Shown in pieces: positions 35,800 through 48,008 of a DNA stretch of 64,000 nucleotides. Positions within the stretch are counted from its first letter, which is position 1. The number at the start of each line of letters is the position of its first letter. Position numbers and translations under genes: made by a program. The notes under the pieces were generated by a model. It saw only the letters and a list, made by a program, of their open reading frames with translations. It was not told where the DNA came from and did no database searches. Origin of the DNA: Adiantum capillus-veneris (Eukaryota > Streptophyta > Polypodiopsida > Polypodiales > Pteridaceae); assembly GCA_014529385.2 (NCBI GenBank), contig CM043949.1, positions 142,175,858-142,239,857 of the forward strand. The letters run 5' to 3'.

Positions 35800-36560
35800 C
35801 AATTAAGAGCGAGATGCCGAAGCATGGTTAGATGCTATGGACGACTATTTTAAAGCTATAGGAACTGCTCAAGAAAACCAAACAATTTTGGGTATGTTCC
35901 GTCTCAGCAGAGATGCCAAACTTTGGTGGAAGCAACACTGGAGAGATAAGCCCACGAGTAGTCCGTCTTGGGGGAAAATGAAGCAGACAATCAAAGAATG
36001 CTATCTCCCTCTTGCACATCAGGCTATCAAGATGAACAAATTCTTTGGTCTACACTAGCTAGGACTCTCTCTGGAGGAGTACTACACAAAATTTGTGTCC
36101 TTACGACGCTATGCTCCCCAGATGACACTGGAGTAGCATATTGGTTGCTTTTGTCAAGGTCTCAATAAACCCTTGAGTACACATCTTGAAGCCATGAGGC
36201 CTACATCAATTCAGGACGCCCTTCTCACGGCCAAGCCTCTTGCAGCTGAAGGAACCAACTCTACAAGGAACTATAATGAATTTAATGACTTTAGGGAGAA
36301 ATCCAGGGGATATTTCAACCAAGGATATCAACAACGTGGAGTAGCTGCATCAGTGAACTTGGAGTAGACCTTCCCAAACGTTAGGTGCTATGGATGCAAT
36401 CAAATAGGGCACTATAGAAATAATTGTCTAGAAGAGAAAAACCCTCGAACTACTGCTAGAGCCATTCCTCAACGTCAAGGAGACAATCTAAGAGGAGGTA
36501 GAAATGGAGGACGAGGTAGAGGAAGAGTAAGAGGAGACAAAGCTTATGCAATCATGTGAG
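35800..36560 (+). pseudogene. Gypsy-3 gag with zinc knuckle
   Basis: A retrotransposon gag different from gypsy-1 and gypsy-2. It reads AWLDAMDDYFKAIGTAQENQTILGMFRLSRDAKLWWKQHWRD and SWGKMKQTIKECYLP to a frameshift at about 36056. Then come LEEYYTKFVSLRRYAPQM and LSTHLEAMRPTSIQDALLTAKPLAAEG, a zinc knuckle CYGCNQIGHYRNNC (36386-36427) and an Arg/Gly-rich tail. The order (capsid core with WW, knuckle, RGG tail) is typical of plant Ty3/gypsy gag. No protease or RT follows. Confidence 0.85.
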
Positions 36561-37330
36561 AACCAACCTTAATGAACAAGGAAGATGAAAGAGTCACTTG
36601 TTTGGCTAGAGTTAGTAATCCTAGAGCTCAACAAAAATAGGAAGTTTTGTAAACCACAATAAACGATAATGTAAAACTTTGAGTTATTTATATATTATAA
36701 TGGCATACATTATTTTCTTTCCCAATTTACTTAAGGAATGTAAAATTAGGATAGCACTTAATCAAGAAATTAAAGGGTAGATCTAACATTTAAGAAAGAG
36801 GTTCTCGATTGGAAGGTAGATTCGAATCTTGAGAATGAGATAGTTATCAAGAAACCAACTCACATTCTTTGTGCCATGATAGCCTTCCTTGAAAAATGAC
36901 ATAGATATGGAAGTATTAATGTACAAGACTAATAGGAAGCCAAAAAGAACTCTTGGTATGATACTTCTTAAAAGCCTTTACATATTGTTGGTCAACCATG
37001 TTAGAGCACAGAGGGGGTACCTCTGGTGCAATAGTGGAAGGTTGTGCCGAATGCAGATTGCTCAAGATGGCAAGAACACACCGAGCGCATTCAGATTGGC
37101 AAAGCTGGAATACATGATTCTTGTCGAATGCTGACTGCTCTGAATGGTCAGTTAGACCAAAAGCGCTTATGTTGACAAGGTGGATATATGGATCTTTTAT
37201 GGAATTGATTTAACCTGGTTTTTGATATGATACAAATGGTTTATAAAGGTTTTTAAGATGGACTCAACATTGAGAGTTTCTTGGGGAAAAATTGAGTAGC
37301 AAGTAATTAGTAAGGAATCGTAGAAACTCC
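36561..37330. other. Gypsy-3 interior, mostly deleted
   Basis: I see no protease, RT or integrase motif, and the normal 3-4 kb of polymerase is missing between gag and the chromodomain end. Short open frames (for example 36889-37134) have no recognisable match. Confidence 0.5.
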
Positions 37331-37339
37331 AACCAGATT

Positions 37340-37475
37340 GTATCTTTGAAACTAGAAAGAACTCTTAGAGTAATCAATAACACTTGGTAAAGTGGAAAGA
37401 CTATCCCACCGAAGATGCCACTTAGGAAGATGAAATTTCTCTTCTCAAGGACTTTCACAGTTACGGTTAAATGAG
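37340..37475 (+). pseudogene. Gypsy-3 chromodomain-like polymerase end
   Basis: PDCIFETRKN, then LVKWKDYPTEDAT, a TAG where Trp is expected, EDEISLLKDFHSYG and a stop. The KW..YP.EDATWE pattern is the end of a gypsy integrase with a chromodomain. A TTAAGTTGGGG purine tract and a likely LTR start follow within 30 bases. Confidence 0.75.
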
Positions 37476-37986
37476 GATATCTCAATTCCTTAAGTTGGGG
37501 TGATTGTAAGGTTTCCAGTTTCTGAAACCTTAAAGATTATATAAAGCTTAATCAAACTAATATGATTATTGTAAAAGCAATGTAGAATTACGCGACCATG
37601 GAAAATATTGGTATTTTTGGAATCGCAATCATGACTTTATTATGGTTAGAAATTTTCAAAACTGAATTCCGATAAAAACTAGCATAGTTATGGCCCTGGA
37701 AGTTTATACTGTTAATTAAATTAATTAAATAAATTGTAAGGTTTTGGTAATCATTGCTGTAAAAGACTTTTCTCATAAAATCCCTCGATATTTACAGATA
37801 TTTTCAAAATTAATAATGAAAAGGGACATAAAATTAGCAGGGTGGATTTGGTGTATCTGGGGGGCTGTGTGGAGCAGTAATGAACCTGTCCAGGCTTGAT
37901 TTAGCAGTAGGTGGCACTAAGGGGAAGCTGGGGGCTGCCTTGAAGTGCAAGTAACTGCCAGAAACAGCCTATGAGCCCTGAAAACC

Positions 37987-37994
37987 TATAAATA
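37987..37994 (+). promoter_or_regulatory. TATA box in the gypsy-3 LTR
   Basis: TATAAATA within CCTATAAATAGGCCCC, about 30 bases before TCTTCACAATTG, a plausible transcription start. Confidence 0.6.
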
Positions 37995-38365
37995 GGCCCC
38001 CTCTCTTCACAATTGAACACAGACTCGAAGTCTTGGCATTTCTCTCTCACATAGAGAGAAACTCTACCCAAAAATCACTAGAGAGCAAACCTCTAGCTGA
38101 TTATCCACGGTAATTAGTCTAATCCCTTTTAATTAGCAAAATTATGCTAATCTACTTATATTTTATTAATTAATCTAATTAATTAAGAAGATTAAACTTA
38201 TTTATACTCTAAATTACTCTCTTAATTCTTAATATTCAATTGTTACTTAAATTAAGATTAGGGATATTAATCTAATTAGTTATTAAGCCATATTAGGACT
38301 AAAATTAATTTTTTTGGTTTTAAATTAAAGATAATTATACTAATTAAATTTAGATTAGTATAAGA

Positions 38366-40100
38366 TAATTATCAGAGCTCGATTAGACTGTCAAGAAGTT
38401 AGAAAAATTGATTAGTTTTTGTAATTAAATAAGAAGAAATTAGATGTTTTAATATTAGAAAATTTATGGAAATCCTATTTAATTAGCTAAAAAATTCTTA
38501 AGTTAATTATCACAATTAGAAAATATTGCAGTTAATTAATTAGACTAAAATTGTCTGTTTTTAAGCATAAATTAAAGGAAAAAATTAGCTAAATTACTTA
38601 AACAATTATACAATAATTATCAGAGCTAGAAAACACTATCAGCAAGTCGAGATAATTAGACCATGCACAAAAAATTTGTTTAGCTAATTAATTAAGCTAA
38701 AATTGTCTGTTCATAGCATAAATTGAAAGAAAAAACTAGTTAATTTACTTAGATAATTATACAATAATTTTCAAAGCTAGAAAACAATGGTAATAAGTCA
38801 AGGTAATTAGGTCATGTACAAAAAATTAGTATAGCTAATTAATTAAGCTAAAATTATATGTTTTAAAGCATAAATTAAAGAAGATAATTAACTAAATTAC
38901 TTAGATAATTATTCAATAATTATCATAGCTAGAAATCACCTCTTAGGAAGCCGAGATCATTAGGCCATGCAAATAAAATTATTTTAGCTAATGAATTAGG
39001 CTAATACTACCTGATTTTATCTATAAGTTGAGAAGGGAAATTAGCAAGTTATGTATATAATTCCATAGTAATTATCAGAGATGGAAAATAGTATTAAAAA
39101 GTCAAGATAATTATCTTAAGCACAGATAATCAGTTTAACTAATTACCTTAGCTAATATTGTTTGATTTTGACTATAAAATAAAAAAGGAAATTAGCAAAA
39201 TAATTTATATAATTACATAATAATTACCAGAGATAGAAAATAGCCTAACTAAGTTGTGATAATTATTTTTAGGCTAAAAAGGTAATAAAGATATTTTTGT
39301 AAGTCAAATTATAATAATTCTAGCTAAAAATTAGCAAATCATGTTAGATAATTACATGCTATTTTTTAGAGCTAGATTACATGATAATAGTTATCTTAAG
39401 GCTAAAAAATTAGTATAGCCATTTATCTAAATCAAATTATACTAATTCTATCTGAAAATTAAAAAGAAAAATTAGTAAATCATGTTCAATAATTACATGC
39501 TATTTATCAGAGTTAGATTACATGATAGAAAAACCATAATAATTATCTGAAGGTTAGAAAATTAGTATAGATATTTATTTAAGTCAAATTATACTAATTC
39601 TAACTGAAATTTAAAGGAAGAAACTAGTAAATCATGCTAGATGATTATATGCTATTTATCAGAGTTAGGTTATATGATTAAAAAACCATGAAAACTATAT
39701 TAAGATTAGAAAATTAATATATATATTTACCTAGGTTAAATTATACTAATTCTATTTGAAAATTAAAGGGGAAAATTAGTAAATCATGTTAGATAATTAG
39801 GTGCTGTTTATTAGAGCTAGTTTACATGATAAAAAAGTCATGATAGTTATCTTAAGGTTAGTGAGTTAATATAGCTATTTATTTAATTTAAATTAGACTA
39901 ATTCTAGCTAAAAAAAGAAAAAAAATTAGATAATTAAGTTAGAAAATTAAAAGATAACTATCATAGTTCAGAAATATCATTATTTATGTGTGATAATTAT
40001 ACCATAGTTAATTAGTCAGTTTAAAAAATCATATTTGACCAAAAGTTCTATTTTTAGCTAAAGATTAATTAAAATAAATAGACTTTGTGGTCAAAAGTTT
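38366..40100. repeat. AT-rich tandem array, ~152-bp period, about 11-12 diverged units
   Basis: Units begin TAATTATCAGAGCTAGA or close variants at 38366, 38504, 38614, 38765, 38917, 39069, 39221, 39360, 39501, 39653, 39805 and 39955. Most spacings are 150-152 bp, with shorter ones of 110, 138, 139 and 141. Units contain GCTAATTAATTAAGCTAAAATT-like stretches and diverge gradually along the array. Confidence 0.85.
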
Positions 40101-41301
40101 CTAGGAAACTTATAGTAAATATAAACAAGTGATATAAAGTTGAGAAAATAAAATCTTTAAGAGAAAATAAATAGAATAAATATTAAGCTCAAAATAAGCA
40201 GATTCCAAGCTTAAAATCTAATGGGGAAATTAGGAAAAAGATATAGAATATATAAGAAAATTAGGAGAGCTTAAAAAATCCTTAGGAAAGCTTTGGAAAA
40301 TGTTATGATATCTTTATAGGCAAATAAGAAATTATTAGGTCAAGAATTTACCAATTAAAACTATAAATTTAACCTTGATTGGGTTAAGATTGATTACAAA
40401 GGTTAAGTTTAGCTTTTGGATAATTTACCTAATGGGTAGACATTTTTTTTAATAAGGATAAGAAGTTATAGCACCTAAAAGGACCCGAGCAAATCATATA
40501 TCTGATGATGAGGGCGGAGTTCAAAAAAGAACTAGACCATCGCACAACGACGAAGCCGGGCCTAGTAGTAGGCCTCCTGATGAGAGTGTACAAGCCTCGT
40601 TACTACCACAAATACCAGATCAATCCCAGGTGGGTTTCTCATTATTCAATTAAGTCTTTAAATAGTTTAAGTTCTTTTATAAGTTAACATGCATACGTAA
40701 GGAGTGAGTAAGAATCAGAAAAGGAATAATTGGCCGAAAATGGAAGGTAACTTCCAAGAAATCAACGTGCATTTGTTTATAAAGTAGGAAAGAATTGTCT
40801 GGGTTAAGGCTGATTGAAATTAGAAAGGTATATTTGATCATCCTTAAGACACTTTGTCTCAAGACACCTTCGACTTCTTAGTATATTTTGATGAATAATG
40901 ATGGCTTTCTAGCCACGGAAAGTCGGGTACCCCCATGAACGATGAGTTTCTACTCTGTCTCATGTCCTGATGTTTCTACATAAGCTAGGATATTGTTTTT
41001 ATCCTAGGGGAGCCGCTCGGTTGTATGGGCAACTGGTTTGGTGTATGGGCACCCCGAACCTTGGGTGGGTGTTTATCCACCCCGGATGGTGAACAAGGAA
41101 TGGGTGCCATTTTTCAACCTTAGGTGGTCTTGAGAAAAGAAGAGTACTGGTCATGGTTATTATGGACAATGTTCTGATTGATAGTACCCTGTCTTAAGTT
41201 TAAAGATGTCTGTTTGCTAAAAGAATGCTTTCCAATGCTGTCTTTAATACTTGATTGAGGAATTACTGTGACGGGAAGTTAAAAGAAACCATTATTTTAA
41301 G

Positions 41302-41611
41302 TGTTAGAACAATGTGATAGTAACTAGAAAACAAAAGAATCATGTACAGTGAGTACACGGTGGTAAGCGGGGATTGACTAAAGTTGTCAATCATGGACTA
41401 GTGGACCTGATTAGTCAGATAACTATCCATCCTGCGTACTGAGGCGGTCTGGGGTGGGCAACAAGAAGAGTGGCCTCCAAGCACTCTTCTAGGCTCCCAT
41501 GCTGCTCAATTGGGTTGGGGTTGGAAAAAACAACAAACACACACACAAACCCGCAACCTAACCCTACACAAATTTGGGGCACCACCTAGTTTTGGATGCG
41601 AACTAGGACGC

Positions 41612-41691
<80 letters not shown>

Positions 41692-44054
41692 GCTTTGAAA
41701 CGTATCGGCAATGATCAAGCAAACATAACTATATATTTAAGAAACAGAGAGAAAGGGGGAGGGGGTGCTTGTTGCATTAATACCTTCTTACAAATCTGTC
41801 ATGACAAATCAAAGTGAGATTAGTATTTGTTCAACATAGCTTGCGTAAATTTCACCACAACACATCACAAGAAAAGCCACCCCAATCACTGTCTTAAGGC
41901 CAGGGGAGTCCTCTCCACCCTGTCGCCCTCTTACAATATGTGGGATTTATGGCTAGATTGATGAAAACACCAGAGACAAGCTATCAAGAACTTAACAAAA
42001 AACACCAAGACACTTACGCATCATTGTTGTCCATTACTTCACGTTGGAAGGGAGACAAAGTATCCAAGCTTAGTCCAAATCCACCCTCCTTGATTCAACA
42101 AATGTTGGGCTTACACTAGTAGGAGAAATGATAGATTTCCTACTCTCAATTGAATGATCACTCTCTCTCTTACAATGGCATAGAGTTCCCTTGCTAATCC
42201 CCTATTACAACACATGCACATGCATAAGACAATGAGCTTCCACTCAAGAGCTCCTTCTAGAGAGGTTGAGCTTGGCTTCTCAAGCTATAGCATAGTGCTC
42301 TTGCTTATGGCTCCCCCCTTTTGTGCTAGCTACACCCTCCTCTTATAGCAATTTTGAAGGCTAGGGTTACTCCTCTAACCATGGTTGGGTTAGATTTTCA
42401 GCAATTTATCTAATTTCTTTTGCTTGGAATTATCAAGAAGTTGGTGGGGAAAGAGAGAGGAGAGAAATGGAGGTGATAGGACTTTTCATAGTGGGTTAGT
42501 GTTAGTAGAGTTAGTATTAATTTACAAATGGAATTGAATATTTACAATGGGAGTATCCATGTAGGATACAAACAAGGAAGAAAAACTCTTAAGAGGTAAG
42601 AAAAGGTGGATTTCTTACAAGGTTGATTCTCCAAGTGTCTTGAGTAGGGCCAATTTTGAGGCTTGTTGACGGTCCACTAGCTTTGACGGTACATTTTTTC
42701 TCCACTCTTGACCTTCCTTGAGAGACAAGGTAATTGAAGCTGAGTAATCAACCACCATGATGCTGTCTTTTAAGAGAAGAGGTTGAATTTTGTGGTTTTT
42801 TTGATAGATATGGGTAATTTGGAGGAGGAAAAATGAGACTATGTGGTCAATTTTGGAATGGAATTGTGTGTGGGAGGTATGAGTTCTCCATGGTTTCTCT
42901 TATTCTTCAAGGTTGAAGAGAAGGTGAGTAGGGTGCAGAGAGGAGTGGTGAGAGAGGTGGGGATGATGAGTGGAGAAGTGTGTGTGAAAGAGGAAAATGA
43001 TAAAGTGGAAGAGAGAGTGTGGCTGCATAGCATGAAAAAACTGGGGTCCACTAATAAAATCATAGCTCACAGCTCGTAGCTCAAAAAAATATGAAAACAT
43101 TTGAGGCAAAAGTTCAGCCCACGAGCTACAACTTTTGTTTGTATCACCTTTTCAAATTCGGAGAGCAAGTGAACTTTAAAAATTCAGCAAAACCGACTGT
43201 TTTTTCCCACTGCACAAAGTCCTTGTGGGGTCTTTCTTTGGATGATTCTTTTGAATACCTCCAAGAGTGAGCCCTCCATAGTGCATGTATGCATGCCACC
43301 TACCCTTGACCTTATTTGGTAGGTCTATAATTGAAGATATTGTTGAGATCATGATATAAGTGAATAGTACAACTAAGAAAATCAAATATTGAGGGGTCTA
43401 AAAAAATATGTACATGTCAAATATAAATAATATAAGTGGAAAAAATATAAAGGGGTCAAAAGAAATCTCTCTCATTATGAGGCTACCATAAAAAGATAAA
43501 TATTTTTGGTGTTCTAATTTTTTTTTTAAAAAACAAAATAGATGTAGGAAGGAAAAAATCACAATAGTGAAAAAATATACACATAAATAAAACTAGTTTT
43601 TTTGGATTTTTGTTGGGGTGGAGTTACACCAAATATAAGAGAAGCTTACATGAAAATATTTCTATATGGAATAAAGATTATGAAAAATGATAAGAAAAAT
43701 TGTGGTAATGGTGAGGCAATGTACAGAGCATAAATAACACACACCTAGGTAGAAATATTGAAATAAATACCAAAATAATTATGAAAAAATCTTTTATTTA
43801 GGCCCTATATACAAATAAATATTTACATACGCATGGGCCATAATATACTTATATTTTTTATATTTTTGGCTCAACTAGTCCAATGACTAGCTAATTGAGG
43901 GTTTTTTATTTCAGTAAGGAGATATGGGAAAAGTCCCCTAACTCACACGCACCTATATACAGTGAAAGGGTGAGGGTAACCACAGTGTTTGAGTGATTTG
44001 ATAGGGTGAGATAACTCACTATGGCAATTACAGAGAGCCGAAAAACGGCTATCA
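41302..44054 (-). repeat. Tat-like element 3' LTR
   Basis: A 2753-bp LTR. It includes a (GA)n tract at 41616-41689 and a terminal AGCCGAAAAACGGCT hairpin. It differs from the other LTR by scattered substitutions and small indels only. Confidence 0.93.
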
Positions 44055-44070
44055 TTAGCCCTCCCCCAGG
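44055..44070 (-). other. Tat-like element polypurine tract
   Basis: Minus-strand CCTGGGGGAGGGCTAA immediately before TGATAGCC of the 3' LTR. Confidence 0.88.
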
Positions 44071-44203
44071 ATGATGGTATATTCATGTACCATCATAAAG
44101 AATCTTTTCCAAAGAGAGTGCTTCAGAGTCCTTGACAAGATCTTCATTGTTTGGCCCCTTGGAATTTTGGTTTGTGTTACACTCATGCTTCATGGAACAA
44201 TAC

Positions 44204-47200
44204 TTACATGAGATCCGTTTGCTCTGGTAGATCCTTTGGTAGAAGGCGACTCAAGTAAGGCTTCAAGCGATAGCCGTTTACCTTCCTGGAGTGCTCTTTC
44301 CCATTCAAGTCCATAAGTTGATAGTAACTTGAATTGAAATCCTTCTTGACTATGTATGGCCTCTGCCATCTTGTTTCAAATTTGGCATCAAAACGATTAT
44401 CGAGTCGATTGTCATACCTTAGCACAAGATCTCCTTCATTGATGCCTTTGTCCTTCAGTTTCTTATCAAGCTTCTCCTTTGTCTATGTGGCTTTCCTCTT
44501 ATAGCACTCGTATGCTGCTTCTCTTTTCCACTCAAGCTCAGCTAAGGTAAGAAGTCGATCCATCCATGCTTCTTGATCATCTTGTGCTGATTTGCCATGA
44601 AGTCGCATTGTTGGAATGTTTAGTTCAATTGGCTGTAAAGCCTCTTGACCATAGACCAAGTGAAATGGTGTGAACTCCGTGGCTTCCCTATATGTGGTTC
44701 GATACGCCCACAAGGCACCATCCAAGAAGTCATCCCACAACTTTGTCTTGTTTTTCACCATCTTTCTAATGATGCCTGCAATGACACCATTAGCTTTTTC
44801 TACCAAACCATTTGATTGGGGATAGTAGGGTGTACTGTGACGATGTAGAATGTGAAGTTCTTCACAGACTTCTGTGAGCAATCCCTTTCTAAACCCTGGA
44901 CCATTATCGGAAACAATCTCCAAAGGTGTGCCAAATCTACAACAAATGTGAGTGTAGACGAATTTGCTCACTGTCCTCTCATTTACCTTTGCCACACTTT
45001 GTGCTTCCACCAACCTAGTCATATAGTCTACAGCCACCAGAATGTAGAGTTTACCATTTTTTGTCCTATGCAGAGGACCCATAGCATCAATGCCCCACTT
45101 TTCAAAGGGTCCATTTGCAAGCACTATTTGCCTCGGGCCATGCACCAACCTTCTATTTCCATTTATCTGACAAGTGTGACAGCTTTTACACCAATGTTGA
45201 ACATCCACATTAAAACTTGGCCAAACATACCCCGAAAGCAAAATCTTCTTTACAGTTAATTCTTGGGCAAAATGACCACCACATGCCTCTTCATGCAAAC
45301 CTTTTAGAATGGCTGGAATTTTCGCGATAGTTGGTACTCTTCTGCACACTTTATCCTTCCCTCTTTGATAGAGGGAGCCTTCTAAGAAGAGATACATGCT
45401 TGCCTTCTTCATGAGTCTCCTCTTCTGAGCTTTTGTGAAGTCTGGTGGAAACTCACCCTTCAAAATGTAGCCAATGATGGGAGCCAATGACTCCAATCCC
45501 TGGTATCTCGGTTGCTTGACAGCTGCTGCCACCATGATGACCTGCACTTCTCTCTCAACACATGTAACTGCTTGTTGTGCAAGTAAATCGGCATCTTCAT
45601 TTTGTTTCCTCGGAATATGATATAGTTGCACTTCTTCAAATTGATTAAACATCTTATGAATGGCATGAAATTTTGTCCTTAAGCTTTCATTCTTGCATGC
45701 CCAAATGCCTTAACTCTGTTTAACAATGAGAAGTGCATCTCCCTTTACCATGAGACGTTTTATCCCTTGGCCAATGCACATCTTCAAACCATGAAGTAGT
45801 GTGTCGTATTCTGCTTCATTCTTGCTAGTTGAACCTGGTAGATTGACCTTCTCTTTCATGACCACCTCTCCAGTTGGGTTGAGCAACACTAGCCCTCCCC
45901 CTGCTTTCCCTGTGGCTCGTCGAAAAGCTCCATCAAAGAACAAGGTAAAAGCATTGGGAATACTTTTTGGTGGTGGCAATGGTAGGGTCTTTACTTGAGG
46001 CACCTTAATTTCCTTCTCATGTACCCTATAAGTGAGAATCCCTGCCAATTGTGCACGCACACTATCTTCTACCTTGAAAGAGTATTGGAACTCTTGCAAC
46101 TCCATAAACCACTTTGAGATCCTAGTACTAAGATTCATTTGAGATGACACCCAAGGGAATAAATTTTCTGCAGTGAGAATTACAAAAGGTTTTGGTAGCA
46201 GGTAGGATCTAAACTTTCTCACCGCAAACATGAGAGAAAGCATCATGAGTTCTACTTCTGTGTAGTCTCTCTCCAAAGCATTCATGACCCTACTAGCAAA
46301 GTAGATGGGTCGCATCCTTGTACTGTGGGGATCTTGTTGTAGCAACACAGCACCAATTGTTTCCCTTCCAACACTAGAGCTAACAAAGAATGTGTACTCC
46401 CAACAAGGAGGCATGAGTGTTGGTAGCTCTGACAAAATGACTTTAATGTTACAAAAATACTCTTCAAGCTCATCAGACCATGCAAATTCTACTTGTTGTG
46501 TCAACTTTTGCAAAGGATGAAGCAACTCCGAGGCTAAGTGAATGAAGCGTGACATATATTTCACCTTCTGAATGAAAGAGATGACCTCCTTAAGACTCTT
46601 CGATGATGGTAGCTCAATAAGAGCCTTTGCCTTTGAAGGATCCACCTCAATGCCTTTATAGGAAACCTTGTGACCGAGCAAGATCACTTCATCCTCACCT
46701 ATGTGGCACTTGTCAGGGTTGAGTTGACCTCCCATGTCGTAGAGCTTCTTTAAACCTTCTTCTACCCTTTGTAGATGCAATGATATTGAGCTATAAATGC
46801 AAAAATCATCAATGAACACCCTAATTGACTTTCCAAAGAATGCTTGAAACACCATGTTCATGAAACGTTGGAATGTTGTAGGAGCATTTGTCAGACCAAA
46901 TGGCATGACTCTAAAAGCATAACAACCCCAAGGAGTGATAAAGGTTGTTTTCAATTGATCTTCCAATGCGATACCTATTTGAAAGTAGCCTGAGTAGCCA
47001 TCACACACAGTGTACTTCTCATGACCAGCTACCTCATTTAGTATCTCATCCTGAAATGGGAGGGGAAAGTGATCTCTTTTTGTTGCCTCATTGAGTGGAC
47101 GGTAATCCACACACACCCTCCACTTTCCGTTTTTCTTAGGAGTGACAACAATGGGAGAGACCCACTCTGAATTCTCCACTGGATAAATGAAACGTGCTAC

Positions 47201-47530
47201 TAGAAGCTTTCTTACCTCCTTGAGTAAAGCCTGCTCCTTGATGACTCCTAGCCTTCGTAGCTTCTGAGCCTTAGGTGTGGCCTCTGGCTTCAACTCAATT
47301 TTGTGTTGAACAGCATCTACTCCACGCACATCGGTGTAGTCTTTAGCAAAAAGCCTAGGAAATTTCTTTAGCACACATTTGAACTCCTCTCTTTCATCCT
47401 TTGTAAGTGTTGTAGATAGCATACCTTCCAGCATTCTTTCATCTTCCACCTTTTGGTTCTCTTGAGGACCTACCTCCTCCAAGCCTTGACAAGAGGTCTC
47501 TTGGTTGGTTGGCTTAAACCTTACCCCCAT
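44204..47530 (-). pseudogene. Tat-like polymerase: RT, RNase H, second RNase H, integrase
   Basis: One frame of about 1109 codons is broken only by stops at about 45708 and 44483. RT: RVCVDYRPLNEATKRDHFPLPFQDEIL, YSGYFQIGIA, FGLTNAPTTFQRFM and the catalytic FIDDFCIYS. RNase H: PIYFASRVMNALERDYTEVELMM. A second, archaeal-type RNase H follows: LFFDGAFRRATGKAGGGLVL, STSKNEAEYDTLLHGL, VKGDALLIVKQS, then HIPRKQNEDADLLAQQA. Integrase: HEEACGGHFA...CKSCHTCQ zinc region, GIDAMGP, SDNGPGF and NGLVEKANG with all three catalytic residues. The second RNase H marks the Tat lineage of plant Ty3/gypsy. The N-terminal side has a frameshift near 47532. Confidence 0.93.
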
Positions 47531-47618
47531 GACTTCGATGGAAGACTCCTCTTCAGTAATGCGGCCGCTACTTTCTTCTTCCGAAGTGTTATCGGTCCAA
47601 CCTTCTTCCGTCTCACAA

Positions 47619-47928
47619 TGTTAGAACAATGTGATAGTAACTAGAAAACAAAAGAATCATGTACAGTGAGTACACGGTGGTAAGCGGGGATTGACTAAAG
47701 TTGTCAATCATGGACTAGTGGACCTGATTAGTCAGATAACTATCCATCCTGCGTACTGAGGCGGTCTGGGGTGGGCAACAAGAAGAGTGGCCTCCAAGCA
47801 CTCTTCTAGGCTCCCATGCTGCTCAATTGGGTTGGGGTTGGAAAAAACAACAAACACACACACAAACCCGCAACCTAACCCTACACAAATTTGGGGCACC
47901 ACCTAGTTTTGGATGCGAACTAGGACGC

Positions 47929-48008
<80 letters not shown>

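Larger units (their letters stand above)
37501..41301 (+). repeat. Probable long 3' LTR of gypsy-3 (interrupted at its right end)
   Basis: It begins TGATTGTAAGG directly after a purine tract (37490-37500). It contains a TATA box (TATAAATA, 37987-37994), an AT-rich tandem array and a GC-richer region with the GGTGTTTATCCACCCC-type block near 41065. It is cut at 41302 by the Tat-like element. I could not find its right end or a matching 5' LTR, so the call rests on position after the polymerase end and the promoter. Confidence 0.55.

Noticed and set aside
38366-40100. CRISPR array or replication origin
   Set aside because: Units are long, diverged and contiguous without constant spacers, and the context is a plant LTR element.
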